This document shows positions 1 to 8,091 of a stretch of 17,158 nucleotides of DNA, in pieces (the stretch's first letter is position 1; the number at the start of each line of letters is the position of its first letter). A model generated the notes under the pieces. It did not search any database. It had not been told where the DNA came from and saw only the letters and a program-made list of their open reading frames with translations. Both the position numbers and the translations under genes were made by a program. Source of the stretch: an uncultured Treponema sp. (GTDB lineage: Bacteria > Spirochaetota > Spirochaetia > Treponematales > Treponemataceae); NCBI GenBank assembly GCA_937885235.1, contig CAKZZK010000325.1:1-17158 (forward strand), given 5' to 3'.

Positions 1-1
1 T

Positions 2-643
2 GCCGCGCAGACCGCCACGACCCAGCAGCAGCTCGCCGACCGGAAGAACGTAGAGGTAAAGACCGAGCGCCAGACTATAGCGATTGACCAGGGAAAGCCC
101 GTGCCGGAGGTGGACACGAGCAGCTACCTGACGGGGCTCTTTGGTGCAGATGACAGGAGCGGCTTCTACCGTCTGCTCACTGTGGATGGAAACACGGGAA
201 CAGTGGTCCTCAGTTCCCCTGTCACGCAGATTCGGGGAAAGACCGTGTTTACGGTGGCTGATGTGCGCATAGCGCAGGAAGATGGAACAGCCGCAACCTA
301 TCCTTCGCTCTTTATCGCAGTCTGCGGGGCTGATGACGGCCATTCTGCGGTAAAGCTCTGCCTCATCGATGCGACGAGCCTTGAAATCCTCAAGCAGAGC
401 GATGAGACCCTTGCCGATACAACGGAGCTTTTGCGCAGCAATGACAGCTTTTATGTGCTTGTCAAGATTGACGGGAGCTGCTATGTGGGCATGTATGACA
501 AGAACCTGACCCTGCTTCGCCGCAGCACGGTTGCCGTGAAGCCTACAACTCCGCTTAACGTGGTGTCCAAGGGGCTCTTGGTGACTGCCGCCGACGGAAC
601 GCCGCTTTTGCTTGATATGCAGACTCTGGAAGGCTTATGGTAA
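2..643 (+). CDS. P83/100-like spirochaetal antigen, C-terminal part (5' end outside window)
   Basis: The frame is open from base 2 with no start codon in context, so this is the last 213 residues of a longer protein; an internal GTG at 101 is not needed as a start. The first residues are polar and Gln/Lys/Glu-rich, like the end of a coiled or charged region. The rest looks like a beta-rich repeat domain with phrases such as LLTVDGNTGTVVLSS, KLCLIDATSLEILKQSD and MYDKNLTLLRRS, each a strand, turn and 'value of X' pattern. This resembles the C-terminal domain of the spirochaetal P83/100 antigen family, which is an exported protein in Borrelia and Treponema. The assignment is by memory of the family's style rather than a diagnostic motif; a PQQ/propeller-like domain of another exported protein is the alternative. 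It ends TAA 115 bases before groEL, which has its own candidate promoter. Confidence 0.55.
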   Translation, partial: AAQTATTQQQLADRKNVEVKTERQTIAIDQGKPVPEVDTSSYLTGLFGADDRSGFYRLLTVDGNTGTVVLSSPVTQIRGKTVFTVADVRIAQEDGTAATYPSLFIAVCGADDGHSAVKLCLIDATSLEILKQSDETLADTTELLRSNDSFYVLVKIDGSCYVGMYDKNLTLLRRSTVAVKPTTPLNVVSKGLLVTAADGTPLLLDMQTLEGLW

Positions 644-649
644 GGTGAA

Positions 650-677
650 AAAAAACTTGCCGAAAGCGTGGTTTTTT
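650..677 (+). terminator. Weak A/T hairpin after the P83/100-like gene
   Basis: AAAAAAC (650-656) can pair with GTTTTTT (671-677), an A-tract/T-tract hairpin beginning 7 bases after the stop codon. The stem has only one G-C pair and a long loop, so it would be a weak, possibly bidirectional, terminator. It overlaps the candidate groEL promoter, whose -35 lies in the loop. Confidence 0.3.
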
Positions 678-685
678 GTTATGTT
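657..685 (+). promoter_or_regulatory. Candidate groEL promoter
   Basis: TTGCCG (657-662), a 17-base spacer and TATGTT (680-685) give a 4/6 plus 4/6 match to sigma-70 hexamers. Transcription would start near 692, leaving a leader of about 67 nt before the groEL ATG. No CIRCE element (the HrcA operator usually found upstream of groE operons) is visible between 644 and 758. Confidence 0.4.
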
Positions 686-724
686 ACGGATAACGGATAT
701 TTCGTTACGGAACGCTGAGTTCCG
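683..724 (+). promoter_or_regulatory. groEL leader: 21-bp-spaced direct repeat and palindrome
   Basis: GTTACGGA occurs at 683-690 and again at 704-711, exactly 21 bp apart, with a related TAACGGA at 691-697. The second copy runs into a palindrome, CGGAAC-gctga-GTTCCG (708-724), which could form a 6-bp hairpin in the mRNA leader or be a dimeric operator. The 21-bp phasing puts the repeats on the same face of the helix. The function is inferred; in place of CIRCE this is the obvious candidate control site. Confidence 0.4.
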
Positions 725-758
725 CAGCTACAGATAGTATAGGAGTTTTAATAAAACT

Positions 759-2387
<1,629 letters not shown>

Positions 2388-2419
2388 TCAATAGCAAGCA
2401 GTTTGTGAACTGAACACAG

Positions 2420-2458
2420 AAGCCCCCTTTTTGCTGTAAAGCAGAAGGGGGCTTTTTG
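2420..2458 (+). terminator. Rho-independent terminator of groEL
   Basis: AGCCCCCTT (2421-2429) pairs perfectly with AAGGGGGCT (2445-2453), with an inner TGCT/AGCA extension and a GTAA loop. A T-run (2453-2457) follows. It lies 33 bases after the groEL stop codon and is a textbook intrinsic terminator. Confidence 0.92.
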
Positions 2459-2482
2459 TTTGTAATAGCGATATCTACAAAT

Positions 2483-2501
2483 AAGGCGGGAGCGCCGCCT
2501 T
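2483..2501 (-). terminator. Candidate terminator of the rubredoxin-methyltransferase pair
   Basis: AAGGCGG (2483-2489) pairs with CCGCCTT (2495-2501) around a 5-base loop. Read on the minus strand it follows the methyltransferase stop codon by about 15 bases, and the sequence after it is TTATTTG-like, a modest T-tail. It would separate the minus-strand unit from groEL transcription. Confidence 0.5.
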
Positions 2502-2515
2502 TATAGTGAAGGTCT

Positions 2516-3265
2516 TCATTTCCGTGCTACTATGACCATAGTCTTTGCCCCATGGTCATAGGGTGACAGATCAAAGCCCCCATAGACCTCCGCGCTGGAA
2601 AAACCTATCCCCCGCAGCCTGTCCCGTAGTTCTGCCGCGGAGTAGAGACGCTGCACGAATTCGTGGGTTCTCCTTCTGCCGTCCTTGTCTATCAGCGTCC
2701 AGGTAGAGCGTAGTCCTTCCCATGCGCCTACGACAGCGAAACTCGTGAGCACGGTGATGCCGTTGCGTTCAAACCATTCGCCTTCCGTATAATATTGTAC
2801 GGCAATCTCACGGCTGATGCATTCCAGAATAAACGTGCCGCCTTTGCGCAACGCGCCATAAATGCTTTGCAGGATTTTTGTATCATCGCCAATGCTTTCG
2901 CAGTAGCCAAAGGAATTGTAGACATTGACGGTGGCAGCAAAAGGCTCTGCGGAAACAAAGTTCCGCATATCCTGTTTCAGCAGCGTAAGCTTCTGCCCCT
3001 CTGCCTCTGCGCTTTCCCGCGCGGCATTGAGGAAGGGCTGCATGATGTCTACCCCCGTCACATCCATGCCGAGCAGGGCAAGCTCTACGCTTATCCTGCC
3101 CGGACCGCAGCAGGCGTCAAGCACTCTGCTGCCGGGCGGCAGATTCGCTATGGCGCAGCATCGTTCTGCAATGCCGCCTGCTTCTGCCCAATGCTGGCTG
3201 TCAAACATGACAGGACCGTAATTGAGCCAGAAATCTTCGTTTTCAAACCATTCGCGTGCCGCCAT
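2516..3265 (-). CDS. SAM-dependent class I methyltransferase
   Basis: This 249-residue protein has the Rossmann-fold methyltransferase layout. Motif I is VLDACCGPGR at 48-57, which binds the SAM carboxypropyl group. The acidic end of strand beta-2 is in VTGVDIM (69-75), followed by a QDMRNF segment and a beta-4 region NVYNSFGYCES. The C-terminal half contains YTEGEWFERNGITVL and aromatic residues typical of small-molecule methyltransferases. The substrate cannot be told from the sequence. The ATG lies 12 bases after the rubredoxin stop codon on the same strand, so the two are probably co-transcribed; the ribosome site (AAGGG) is weak, consistent with coupling to rubredoxin translation. No signal peptide is seen, so it should be cytoplasmic. 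Confidence 0.85.
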   Translation of the reverse strand: MAAREWFENEDFWLNYGPVMFDSQHWAEAGGIAERCCAIANLPPGSRVLDACCGPGRISVELALLGMDVTGVDIMQPFLNAARESAEAEGQKLTLLKQDMRNFVSAEPFAATVNVYNSFGYCESIGDDTKILQSIYGALRKGGTFILECISREIAVQYYTEGEWFERNGITVLTSFAVVGAWEGLRSTWTLIDKDGRRRTHEFVQRLYSAAELRDRLRGIGFSSAEVYGGFDLSPYDHGAKTMVIVARK

Positions 3266-3277
3266 GGGAAATTACCC

Positions 3278-3439
3278 TTATTCTTTTACGGGAACGAAGG
3301 AATCCTTCGATGCGCCGCAAACGGGGCATACCCAGTCATCAGGGATGTCTTCAAACTTGGTGCCCGGTGCAATGCCGCCGTCCTCATCGCCTTTCTCAGG
3401 GTCATAGACGTAGCCGCAGATACCGCATTGGTATTTCAT
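3278..3439 (-). CDS. Rubredoxin
   Basis: This is a 53-residue one-iron rubredoxin, a small cytoplasmic electron carrier found in anaerobes. The FeS4 site is complete: CGIC near the N terminus (Cys5, Cys8) and CPVC near the C terminus (Cys38, Cys41). The usual aromatic and Asp/Gly features are present (YVYDPEKGD, DIPDDWVCPVCG). The start is fixed by AGGAGG ending 7 bases before ATG 3439; the frame stays open upstream to 3490, but those residues are unlike any rubredoxin and lie before the ribosome site. The length matches the family exactly. It heads a two-gene minus-strand unit with the methyltransferase. A partner such as a superoxide reductase, neelaredoxin or flavodiiron protein is not in the window, so its electron acceptor is unknown. 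Confidence 0.95.
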   Translation of the reverse strand: MKYQCGICGYVYDPEKGDEDGGIAPGTKFEDIPDDWVCPVCGASKDSFVPVKE

Positions 3440-3496
3440 TTGTATCCTCCTGCCAAAATAGTGTGTGGTACAGTCAAGCTGCTTGTCCACATTTTT

Positions 3497-3525
3497 ATGC
3501 TAACATATAATCAGCCATTTTGCAA
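3497..3525 (-). promoter_or_regulatory. Candidate rubredoxin promoter
   Basis: On the minus strand TTGCAA (plus 3520-3525), 17 bases and TAGCAT (plus 3497-3502) form a plausible sigma-70 promoter. It lies about 60 bases upstream of the rubredoxin start, in the short divergent region shared with hprK. Confidence 0.35.
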
Positions 3526-3532
3526 TCAAAGG

Positions 3533-3562
3533 TTGAAATTTATTTGTGTTTGTGTGTATACT
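3533..3562 (+). promoter_or_regulatory. hprK promoter positioned for a leaderless mRNA
   Basis: TTGAAA (3533-3538), an 18-base spacer and TATACT (3557-3562) make a good sigma-70 promoter. The expected start site, about 7 bases after the -10, falls at 3568-3570, which is the hprK ATG itself (3569). No Shine-Dalgarno sequence lies between the -10 box and the ATG. This suggests leaderless initiation of the hprK-ptsH-lexA-holA transcript. Confidence 0.55.
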
Positions 3563-3568
3563 AGACGC

Positions 3569-4558
3569 ATGTCTGAAAAGAATTTTACAGCATTGGATTT
3601 GCTGGATTTGGATCTGACAGGATACGACTCTTTGCACCTGCGCTGCATAGGCGGCAGAAGCGGACTCTCTCGGGAAATCACCGTGCCCGACATCAACCGT
3701 CCGGGGCTTGCGCTTTCGGGCTTTTACGAGTCCTTTGCCTACCAGCGCGTGCAGCTACTCGGAAGGGGAGAGTTTGCCTACTTGCAGAAGCTGCAGGCAG
3801 AGCATAATTTGGAAACAATCAAGCGCTTGTTTGAATTCGCCATTCCCTGCGTGGTCTTTACCCATAATTTGATGCCCGACGAGGGCTTTCTCTCCATCGC
3901 GGAAACTGCGAACTGTCCGGTGTTCCAGAGCGATTTGGAGTCATCGGAGTTTTCCACGCGCCTCTTGCGGGTTTTTGCCAATATCTTTGCGCCAAAGAAG
4001 ATCATGCACGGCGTTCTCGTTGATGTGTATGGCATTGGCATTCTGCTCACGGGAGACAGCGGCGTTGGAAAGAGCGAGACAGCCCTTGAGCTTGTGGAGC
4101 GGGGACACCGCCTTGTCGCAGACGACATTGTGGAGCTGCACTGCATGAACGGCAACTCCATTCAGGGGCGCGGTTCCAATAAGTTCATCAGCCACCACAT
4201 GGAAATCCGTGGACTAGGCATCATCAATATCTCGCAGCTCTACGGGGTCGGTGCCATCCGCGAGGAAAAAGAAGTGCAGCTGGTGGTAAGGCTTGAAGCA
4301 TGGAATCAGGAGAAGGTCTATGACCGCCTTGGCACGGAAACCCATACCATTGACATTCTTGGGGTGGACATCCCCCTGCTTGAAATTCCCGTAAAGCCGG
4401 GTCGCAATATGCCAATCATCATTGAGGCTGCGGCAATGAACGAGCGCTTAAAGTCGATGGGCTATTTCTCTGCCCGCGAGTTTAATCAGAACATATTGAA
4501 GTGGATTGAATCAGGTGAAGCCCAGACTGCCTACTATGGCAGCGAGGACTTCTATTGA
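3569..4558 (+). CDS. hprK: HPr kinase/phosphorylase
   Basis: This bifunctional enzyme phosphorylates HPr on Ser46 using ATP or pyrophosphate and removes the phosphate by phosphorolysis, linking carbon state to regulation in the cytoplasm. At 329 residues it has normal length. The C-terminal catalytic domain shows the Walker A loop GDSGVGKS (162-169), the conserved His148 in IMHGVLVDV, acidic residues in LVADDIVEL, the HprK signature MEIRGLGIINI (211-221) and the C-terminal PVKPGRNMPIIIEAAAMN segment. The N-terminal domain (1-130) is the less conserved regulatory half. I start it at ATG 3569; the frame is open upstream to 2795, but that part is antisense to the methyltransferase and rubredoxin genes. 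ptsH follows after 21 bases. The substrate HPr has an intact Ser46, so the pair is likely functional. Confidence 0.96.
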   Translation: MSEKNFTALDLLDLDLTGYDSLHLRCIGGRSGLSREITVPDINRPGLALSGFYESFAYQRVQLLGRGEFAYLQKLQAEHNLETIKRLFEFAIPCVVFTHNLMPDEGFLSIAETANCPVFQSDLESSEFSTRLLRVFANIFAPKKIMHGVLVDVYGIGILLTGDSGVGKSETALELVERGHRLVADDIVELHCMNGNSIQGRGSNKFISHHMEIRGLGIINISQLYGVGAIREEKEVQLVVRLEAWNQEKVYDRLGTETHTIDILGVDIPLLEIPVKPGRNMPIIIEAAAMNERLKSMGYFSAREFNQNILKWIESGEAQTAYYGSEDFY

Positions 4559-4579
4559 AAATAAATAAGGAAGTAGATT

Positions 4580-4846
4580 GTGATTGAGAAGATTGTTACC
4601 GTCCGCAACAGGGCAGGAATCCATGCCCGTCCGGCAGCGCTGATTGCGCAGACAGCCAATAAGTTTTCCTCGGAAATCATTCTGGAGCGTGAGGGCACCA
4701 CGGTGAATGCAAAGTCCATCATGGGCGTGATAACCATGGCCGCCGGTTACAATACAGTTCTGACTTTGAAGGTCGAGGGGGAGGATGAGAGCGCTGCCGC
4801 CGCCGCTATAAGCAAGCTCTTCGATTCGAAGTTTGAAGAGGAATAG
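4580..4846 (+). CDS. ptsH: Phosphocarrier protein HPr
   Basis: This 88-residue HPr is the small phosphocarrier of the PEP:sugar phosphotransferase system. The active-site motif GIHARPAA carries His15, the residue phosphorylated by Enzyme I, and NAKSIMGV carries Ser46, the HprK target; both are at their canonical positions. The start is GTG 4580, preceded by AAGGAAG (4567-4573) at a 6-base spacing, and gives the standard N terminus. It is followed after 5 bases by the lexA-like gene. No Enzyme I or sugar permease is in the window. Several spirochaetes carry HprK/HPr without a complete sugar-transport PTS, so a mainly regulatory role is possible here, though this window cannot show it. Confidence 0.97.
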   Translation: MIEKIVTVRNRAGIHARPAALIAQTANKFSSEIILEREGTTVNAKSIMGVITMAAGYNTVLTLKVEGEDESAAAAAISKLFDSKFEEE

Positions 4847-4851
4847 GCGCT

Positions 4852-5475
4852 ATGAAATCTCTCACTGATCGTCAGCGGGAAGTGTTGGATTTTATCGCCC
4901 ATTTTGTAAAAAAAAACTCGTATCCTCCTACTGTGCGTGAAATCGGGGAGGATTTTGATATTTCCCTGCGTGCCGTGCAAGATCATCTGTCGGCATTGCA
5001 GAAAAAAGGCTATATCTCCCTGAGCCAGAAACGCTCCCGCTCAATACGCATCATCAAGGGGAAGCAGTCTGCGTTTTTGGCTGGCGTGGACAAAAGTCTT
5101 GCCTCTGCGGTGCCGGTGCTTGGCAGCCTCAGCGCGGGAAAGCCCCTGATGAGCGAGGAAAATTTTGCTGGCTATGTTTACCTCGGCGATCCCTTCATCA
5201 AGAAAGGCCGGACGTATTTTGTGCTGCGGGTGTCCGATGGGAGCATGGAGAAAGAGGGCATCTTTGACGGCGATCTGGCTGTGGTGGAAGTCACCGAAGC
5301 TACCAAAGACGGGCAGATTGTGGTGGTTTCGCTTGGCAACACGCTGGTGCTCAGGCGCTTCTTCCGCGAGGCAACACGGGTGCGGCTTCAATGTGCGGGT
5401 GACGATATGCAGCCGGTGTACTGCCAGGATGTGCGGGTTTTCGGAACGCTTGCCAGCATTATCCGCAATTATTGA
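4852..5475 (+). CDS. lexA: LexA-like repressor with an altered Ser-Lys dyad
   Basis: This 207-residue protein has the LexA layout: a winged-helix DNA-binding domain (1-68, with LTDRQREVLDFI, SYPPTVREIGE and AVQDHLSALQKKGYI) and an S24 self-cleavage domain. LexA represses SOS genes and cleaves itself between Ala and Gly when RecA is activated; here the bond would be Ala95-Gly96 in GSLSAGKPL. The nucleophile is kept as Ser131, but its context is DGSM instead of the usual GDSM. Aligning GQIVVVSLGNTLVLRRFFRE with the family's GEIVVA...ATVKRFYKE puts Arg168 where the general-base lysine should be. The gene starts at ATG 4852, five bases after ptsH, with AGAGGA as ribosome site, and its stop is 14 bases before the holA ATG. 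It is clearly a LexA relative; whether it still autodigests is doubtful. Confidence 0.88.
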   Translation: MKSLTDRQREVLDFIAHFVKKNSYPPTVREIGEDFDISLRAVQDHLSALQKKGYISLSQKRSRSIRIIKGKQSAFLAGVDKSLASAVPVLGSLSAGKPLMSEENFAGYVYLGDPFIKKGRTYFVLRVSDGSMEKEGIFDGDLAVVEVTEATKDGQIVVVSLGNTLVLRRFFREATRVRLQCAGDDMQPVYCQDVRVFGTLASIIRNY

Positions 5476-5489
5476 GGCGGGAGGCTGAT

Positions 5490-6515
5490 ATGGCAAAAAC
5501 GGAAGCGGAAGTCTATCTCTTTACGGGGCCTGAAAACGGAAATAAAAGCGATTCCGTTTTTGCCCTGCGTGCGCTTGCGGAAAAGAAATACGGGGCGGTG
5601 GATTTTTATAAATACTATGCTTCGGAAGCCCGCATTGCGGACGTGCTTGCGCAGCTCCAGAACGAAAGCCTCTTCTCTGCCGCGCTCTTCGTGGTATTGG
5701 AAAATGCGGAGCTGATCAAGCAGAAAGCTGACATTGACATGCTTGTGGCATACATAAAGGGTGCGTCTGCTTCGGCGAACACGCTTGTCATCGAGTCTGA
5801 CGAAAACAGCGTGGACAAAAAGCTGGAGGCGGCAGTTCCTGCTTCCCACAAGAAGATATTCTGGGAGATGTTCGAGAACCAGAAGCCCCAGTGGGTGCGC
5901 CGCTATTTCGACCAGAATGGTTTTTCCGTGACGGAAGACGCGGTAGAGCAGATTCTCGATATGGTGGAAAATGACACGGCGAGTCTGCGCACGGAATGTT
6001 CCCGCTTTTTCTACTGCTTTGAGAAGGGGCACCGCGTTACCGTGGAAGACGTGGACAAAATCCTCTCACACAACCGAGAGGAAAATGCGTTCAGCCTTTT
6101 TGAAGCCCTTGCCGACGGAGACCGCTCTCCCTGGGAGCGGCTTGAAGGCTCTCTTGCTATCCTGCAGAAAATCCGCCTTTCCCGTGACTCTAGCTCGGTC
6201 GCTGTCATAGCGGGGCTTACGTACTGCTTCCGCCAGCTCAGGACATACCACCTGCTCTATGCGGACGGGCGCTCTCCCGCTGAGTCTCAGCTGCGTGCCG
6301 CGGGCTTTAGCAGCAAGACGGCGCAGAACCGCTACCGCAAAGCTGCGAGGCTCTGGGGGGCGGGTACGGTGTCTTCCATCCTCGCGCTGCTTTCTGCTAC
6401 GGATATGGCTATTCGGGAGTCCGGCTCCGCGCAGGAGGATGCCCGCCTTGCGCTTTTGGTCTATGCCATCACCGTCAAGAACGGGCTTTTCCCCGCTGCG
6501 TACGAAGCGTTTTAG
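5490..6515 (+). CDS. holA: DNA polymerase III delta subunit (clamp-loader wrench)
   Basis: This 341-residue protein matches HolA, the clamp-loader subunit that opens the beta sliding clamp during replication. The N terminus EVYLFTGPENGNKSDSVFALR is the family's strand plus degenerate P-loop-like turn. SLFSAALFVVLENAELIKQ is the conserved segment after it. Further conserved features are the FWEMFENQKPQWVRRYFDQNGFSVTEDAVEQILDMVENDTASLRTECSRF region, with its 'N(D)...L..E' helix, and the C-terminal collar helices. Length is normal. I use ATG 5490, preceded by GGAGG (5480-5484); an in-frame TTG at 5472 would overlap the lexA stop and gives a less likely N terminus. It is the last gene of the hprK run; no clear terminator follows before the convergent PC4-like gene. 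Confidence 0.87.
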   Translation: MAKTEAEVYLFTGPENGNKSDSVFALRALAEKKYGAVDFYKYYASEARIADVLAQLQNESLFSAALFVVLENAELIKQKADIDMLVAYIKGASASANTLVIESDENSVDKKLEAAVPASHKKIFWEMFENQKPQWVRRYFDQNGFSVTEDAVEQILDMVENDTASLRTECSRFFYCFEKGHRVTVEDVDKILSHNREENAFSLFEALADGDRSPWERLEGSLAILQKIRLSRDSSSVAVIAGLTYCFRQLRTYHLLYADGRSPAESQLRAAGFSSKTAQNRYRKAARLWGAGTVSSILALLSATDMAIRESGSAQEDARLALLVYAITVKNGLFPAAYEAF

Positions 6516-6527
6516 CTTTGCCGCCTC

Positions 6528-6758
6528 TTAGCCCAGCTCCATGCTGTCGAGAATGCTGCGCAGGGAGGCGAGGTCTTCTTTCGTGAGCGTTACCCCCTTG
6601 CCCATCTTTTCGTGATCGGGCGCCCAAGAGCGGATGTCGTACTTTGCGGGACGTCCGCCCCACGAGATTAAATTCAGTTCCAGTGTCCATCCGGTTTTGT
6701 TGGTGGATATGACGCGCCGCTCGTTTTCATCGGCCTCATAGTGAAAATCTTCTGCCAT
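6528..6758 (-). CDS. YdbC/PC4-like ssDNA-binding protein
   Basis: This 76-residue protein has the bacterial PC4 (p15 coactivator-like, YdbC) pattern: a short acidic N terminus, then GWTLELNLISWGGRPAKYDIRSWAPDHEKMGKGVTLTKEDLASLRSIL. The WGGRPAKYDIR..W segment and the K-G-VTLTKEDL helix are the parts by which I recognise it. Bacterial members bind single-stranded DNA as dimers and may act in replication, repair or transcription. The start is supported by a strong AAGGAGG eight bases before ATG 6758. It converges on holA with a 12-base gap and no visible terminator between, so the two transcripts probably overlap. Confidence 0.85.
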   Translation of the reverse strand: MAEDFHYEADENERRVISTNKTGWTLELNLISWGGRPAKYDIRSWAPDHEKMGKGVTLTKEDLASLRSILDSMELG

Positions 6759-6797
6759 AAAGGCTTCCTCCTTGGAAATAAGTGATTACTATTCAAG

Positions 6798-6828
6798 TAT
6801 ATACCCATAGAGAAATTTGTTATATACC
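6798..6828. repeat. Direct repeat in the PC4/lipoprotein divergent region
   Basis: TATATACC occurs at 6798-6805 and 6821-6828, 23 bp apart, in the AT-rich 124-base gap between the divergent starts at 6758 and 6883. The first copy is part of the palindrome GTATATAC. These may be -10-like elements or a shared regulatory site; I could not assign convincing -35 partners. Confidence 0.3.
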
Positions 6829-6882
6829 GAAAGTCAAAAACCGATAAAAAATTGAGAATAGAAAATATGGGAGAATGGTAAG

Positions 6883-8091
6883 ATGACTTTGAAGCGCCTT
6901 GCATTTGTGTTGCTGGCTGTTGCCTGTTTGTTGTGTATTACGTGTAAATCCGCCCCAAAGAAAAATGGCCCTGAGGAGCCTGACAGCACGACTTTGCCTA
7001 AGACCGAAGAAGACGAAGGCGGCAAGGGGCTTGGAGAAGACAGCTCCGGTCTTGAGAATGGCACGGGCGGCATTGATGACGGAAGCGGTTTAGAAGATAC
7101 AGGTTCTCAGCAGGAAGAAGAAAATACGGGTGATACTGGTCTTGAAGAAGGGCAGTCCGAAGCTGATGCCGCAAAGGCAGCGGAAGAAGCGGAAGCTGCC
7201 CTCCGTGTCGCAGAAAATGCAAAGGCAATCAATAAACTCCTGAAAGCCATTGAGGATTCCCGCCGCGCCGCTATTGAAGCAGGTGCTGATGATGAGATGC
7301 CCGGTCTTTTTGCCGCCGCAGATGAAAGCTTCAAGCGCCTGCGTGAACGGGCGGAAAGTGGCGAGACTTCTGACGAGCTGAGGCGCGCTCTGGAGAATTT
7401 GAACGCGCTTTACGAAGGCATGAAGGAATACACAGAAGCAAAGGAAAAGAAAAAGCGCATAGACAGGAATGGCTATGCTTCTCACAGCCAGATGGAATAT
7501 GACGATGGCGCTTTCCTGCTTGCCGAGCTGGAAGAAATCATGCGCAACCCGCAGGCTTTCATGGCAAAGCTGGAGGAAGGAAACTCCGATGAGGGCAAGG
7601 AATTCCTCAAGAAGGCGAAAGAGGCGAACATTGATTTCAGCACTGTCTTTAAGGCAACCGCTATGGATGAGCGCACTGCCGCGTTCAACGCCAAGAAGCA
7701 GGCTGACAGCGTAAAGGCATCTGTTTCCCGCAAGAGCGACTACGATGCGGCAGTTCGCTTCTTTAGGAACGGAGATTCCAAGTATACGAACGGCAGCATA
7801 GAGGAATCTATAGAAGATTACGTGCAGGCTAAGGAAATCTTCTCCAAGCTCTATCTTGAAGTGGGAGCCATCCGCAAGCAGAGCCTCATTCAGCTGGAGG
7901 AAGCCAGAGAGCGCGTCGCGCTGAGCAGGGAAAGCGCCCTGCAGGCAGACAGGGAAAAGCCCCTGTCCCAGAAGATTCCGGGCATAGAGGATGCCGATGC
8001 CGTGCTTTTGCCCGCAGACGATTTCAGCATTGCCCGCAACAGCTTTGTGCCGCTTAATGAGCGGCTCGTAACGGGAGGCGGCGTATTATGA
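6883..8091 (+). CDS. Exported, probably lipid-anchored acidic coiled-coil protein
   Basis: This 402-residue protein has not been recognised as a named family. It starts with a signal sequence: MTLKR, then a hydrophobic core to residue 20. Cys21 in LCITCKSAP could be a spirochaetal lipobox, though Thr at -1 and Cys at -3 are atypical; Cys15 or Cys18 are weaker options. Residues about 30-90 are an acidic Gly/Glu/Asp/Ser linker with degenerate SGLE/TGLEEG repeats. From about 90 on it is helical and charged, with AAKAAEEAEAALRVAENAK and two TPR-like stretches, the clearer being YDAAVRFFRNGDSKY...SIEESIEDYVQAKEIF. It overlaps the next gene by four bases (ATGA), so the two are translationally coupled and presumably work together in the periplasm or outer envelope. 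GGGAG at 6869-6873 is its ribosome site. Confidence 0.75.
   Translation: MTLKRLAFVLLAVACLLCITCKSAPKKNGPEEPDSTTLPKTEEDEGGKGLGEDSSGLENGTGGIDDGSGLEDTGSQQEEENTGDTGLEEGQSEADAAKAAEEAEAALRVAENAKAINKLLKAIEDSRRAAIEAGADDEMPGLFAAADESFKRLRERAESGETSDELRRALENLNALYEGMKEYTEAKEKKKRIDRNGYASHSQMEYDDGAFLLAELEEIMRNPQAFMAKLEEGNSDEGKEFLKKAKEANIDFSTVFKATAMDERTAAFNAKKQADSVKASVSRKSDYDAAVRFFRNGDSKYTNGSIEESIEDYVQAKEIFSKLYLEVGAIRKQSLIQLEEARERVALSRESALQADREKPLSQKIPGIEDADAVLLPADDFSIARNSFVPLNERLVTGGGVL

Noticed and set aside
708..724. Canonical Gram-positive LexA box
   Set aside because: The arms GAAC/GTTC match, but the spacer is five bases rather than four, so it is reported only as a palindrome.
644..758. CIRCE (HrcA) operator upstream of groEL
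   Set aside because: No TTAGCACTC-N9-GAGTGCTAA or near match is present; the palindrome seen has a different sequence.
2795..3568. In-frame 5' extension of hprK by 258 codons
   Set aside because: It is antisense to the methyltransferase and rubredoxin genes, and HprK homology starts at ATG 3569 with a normal total length.
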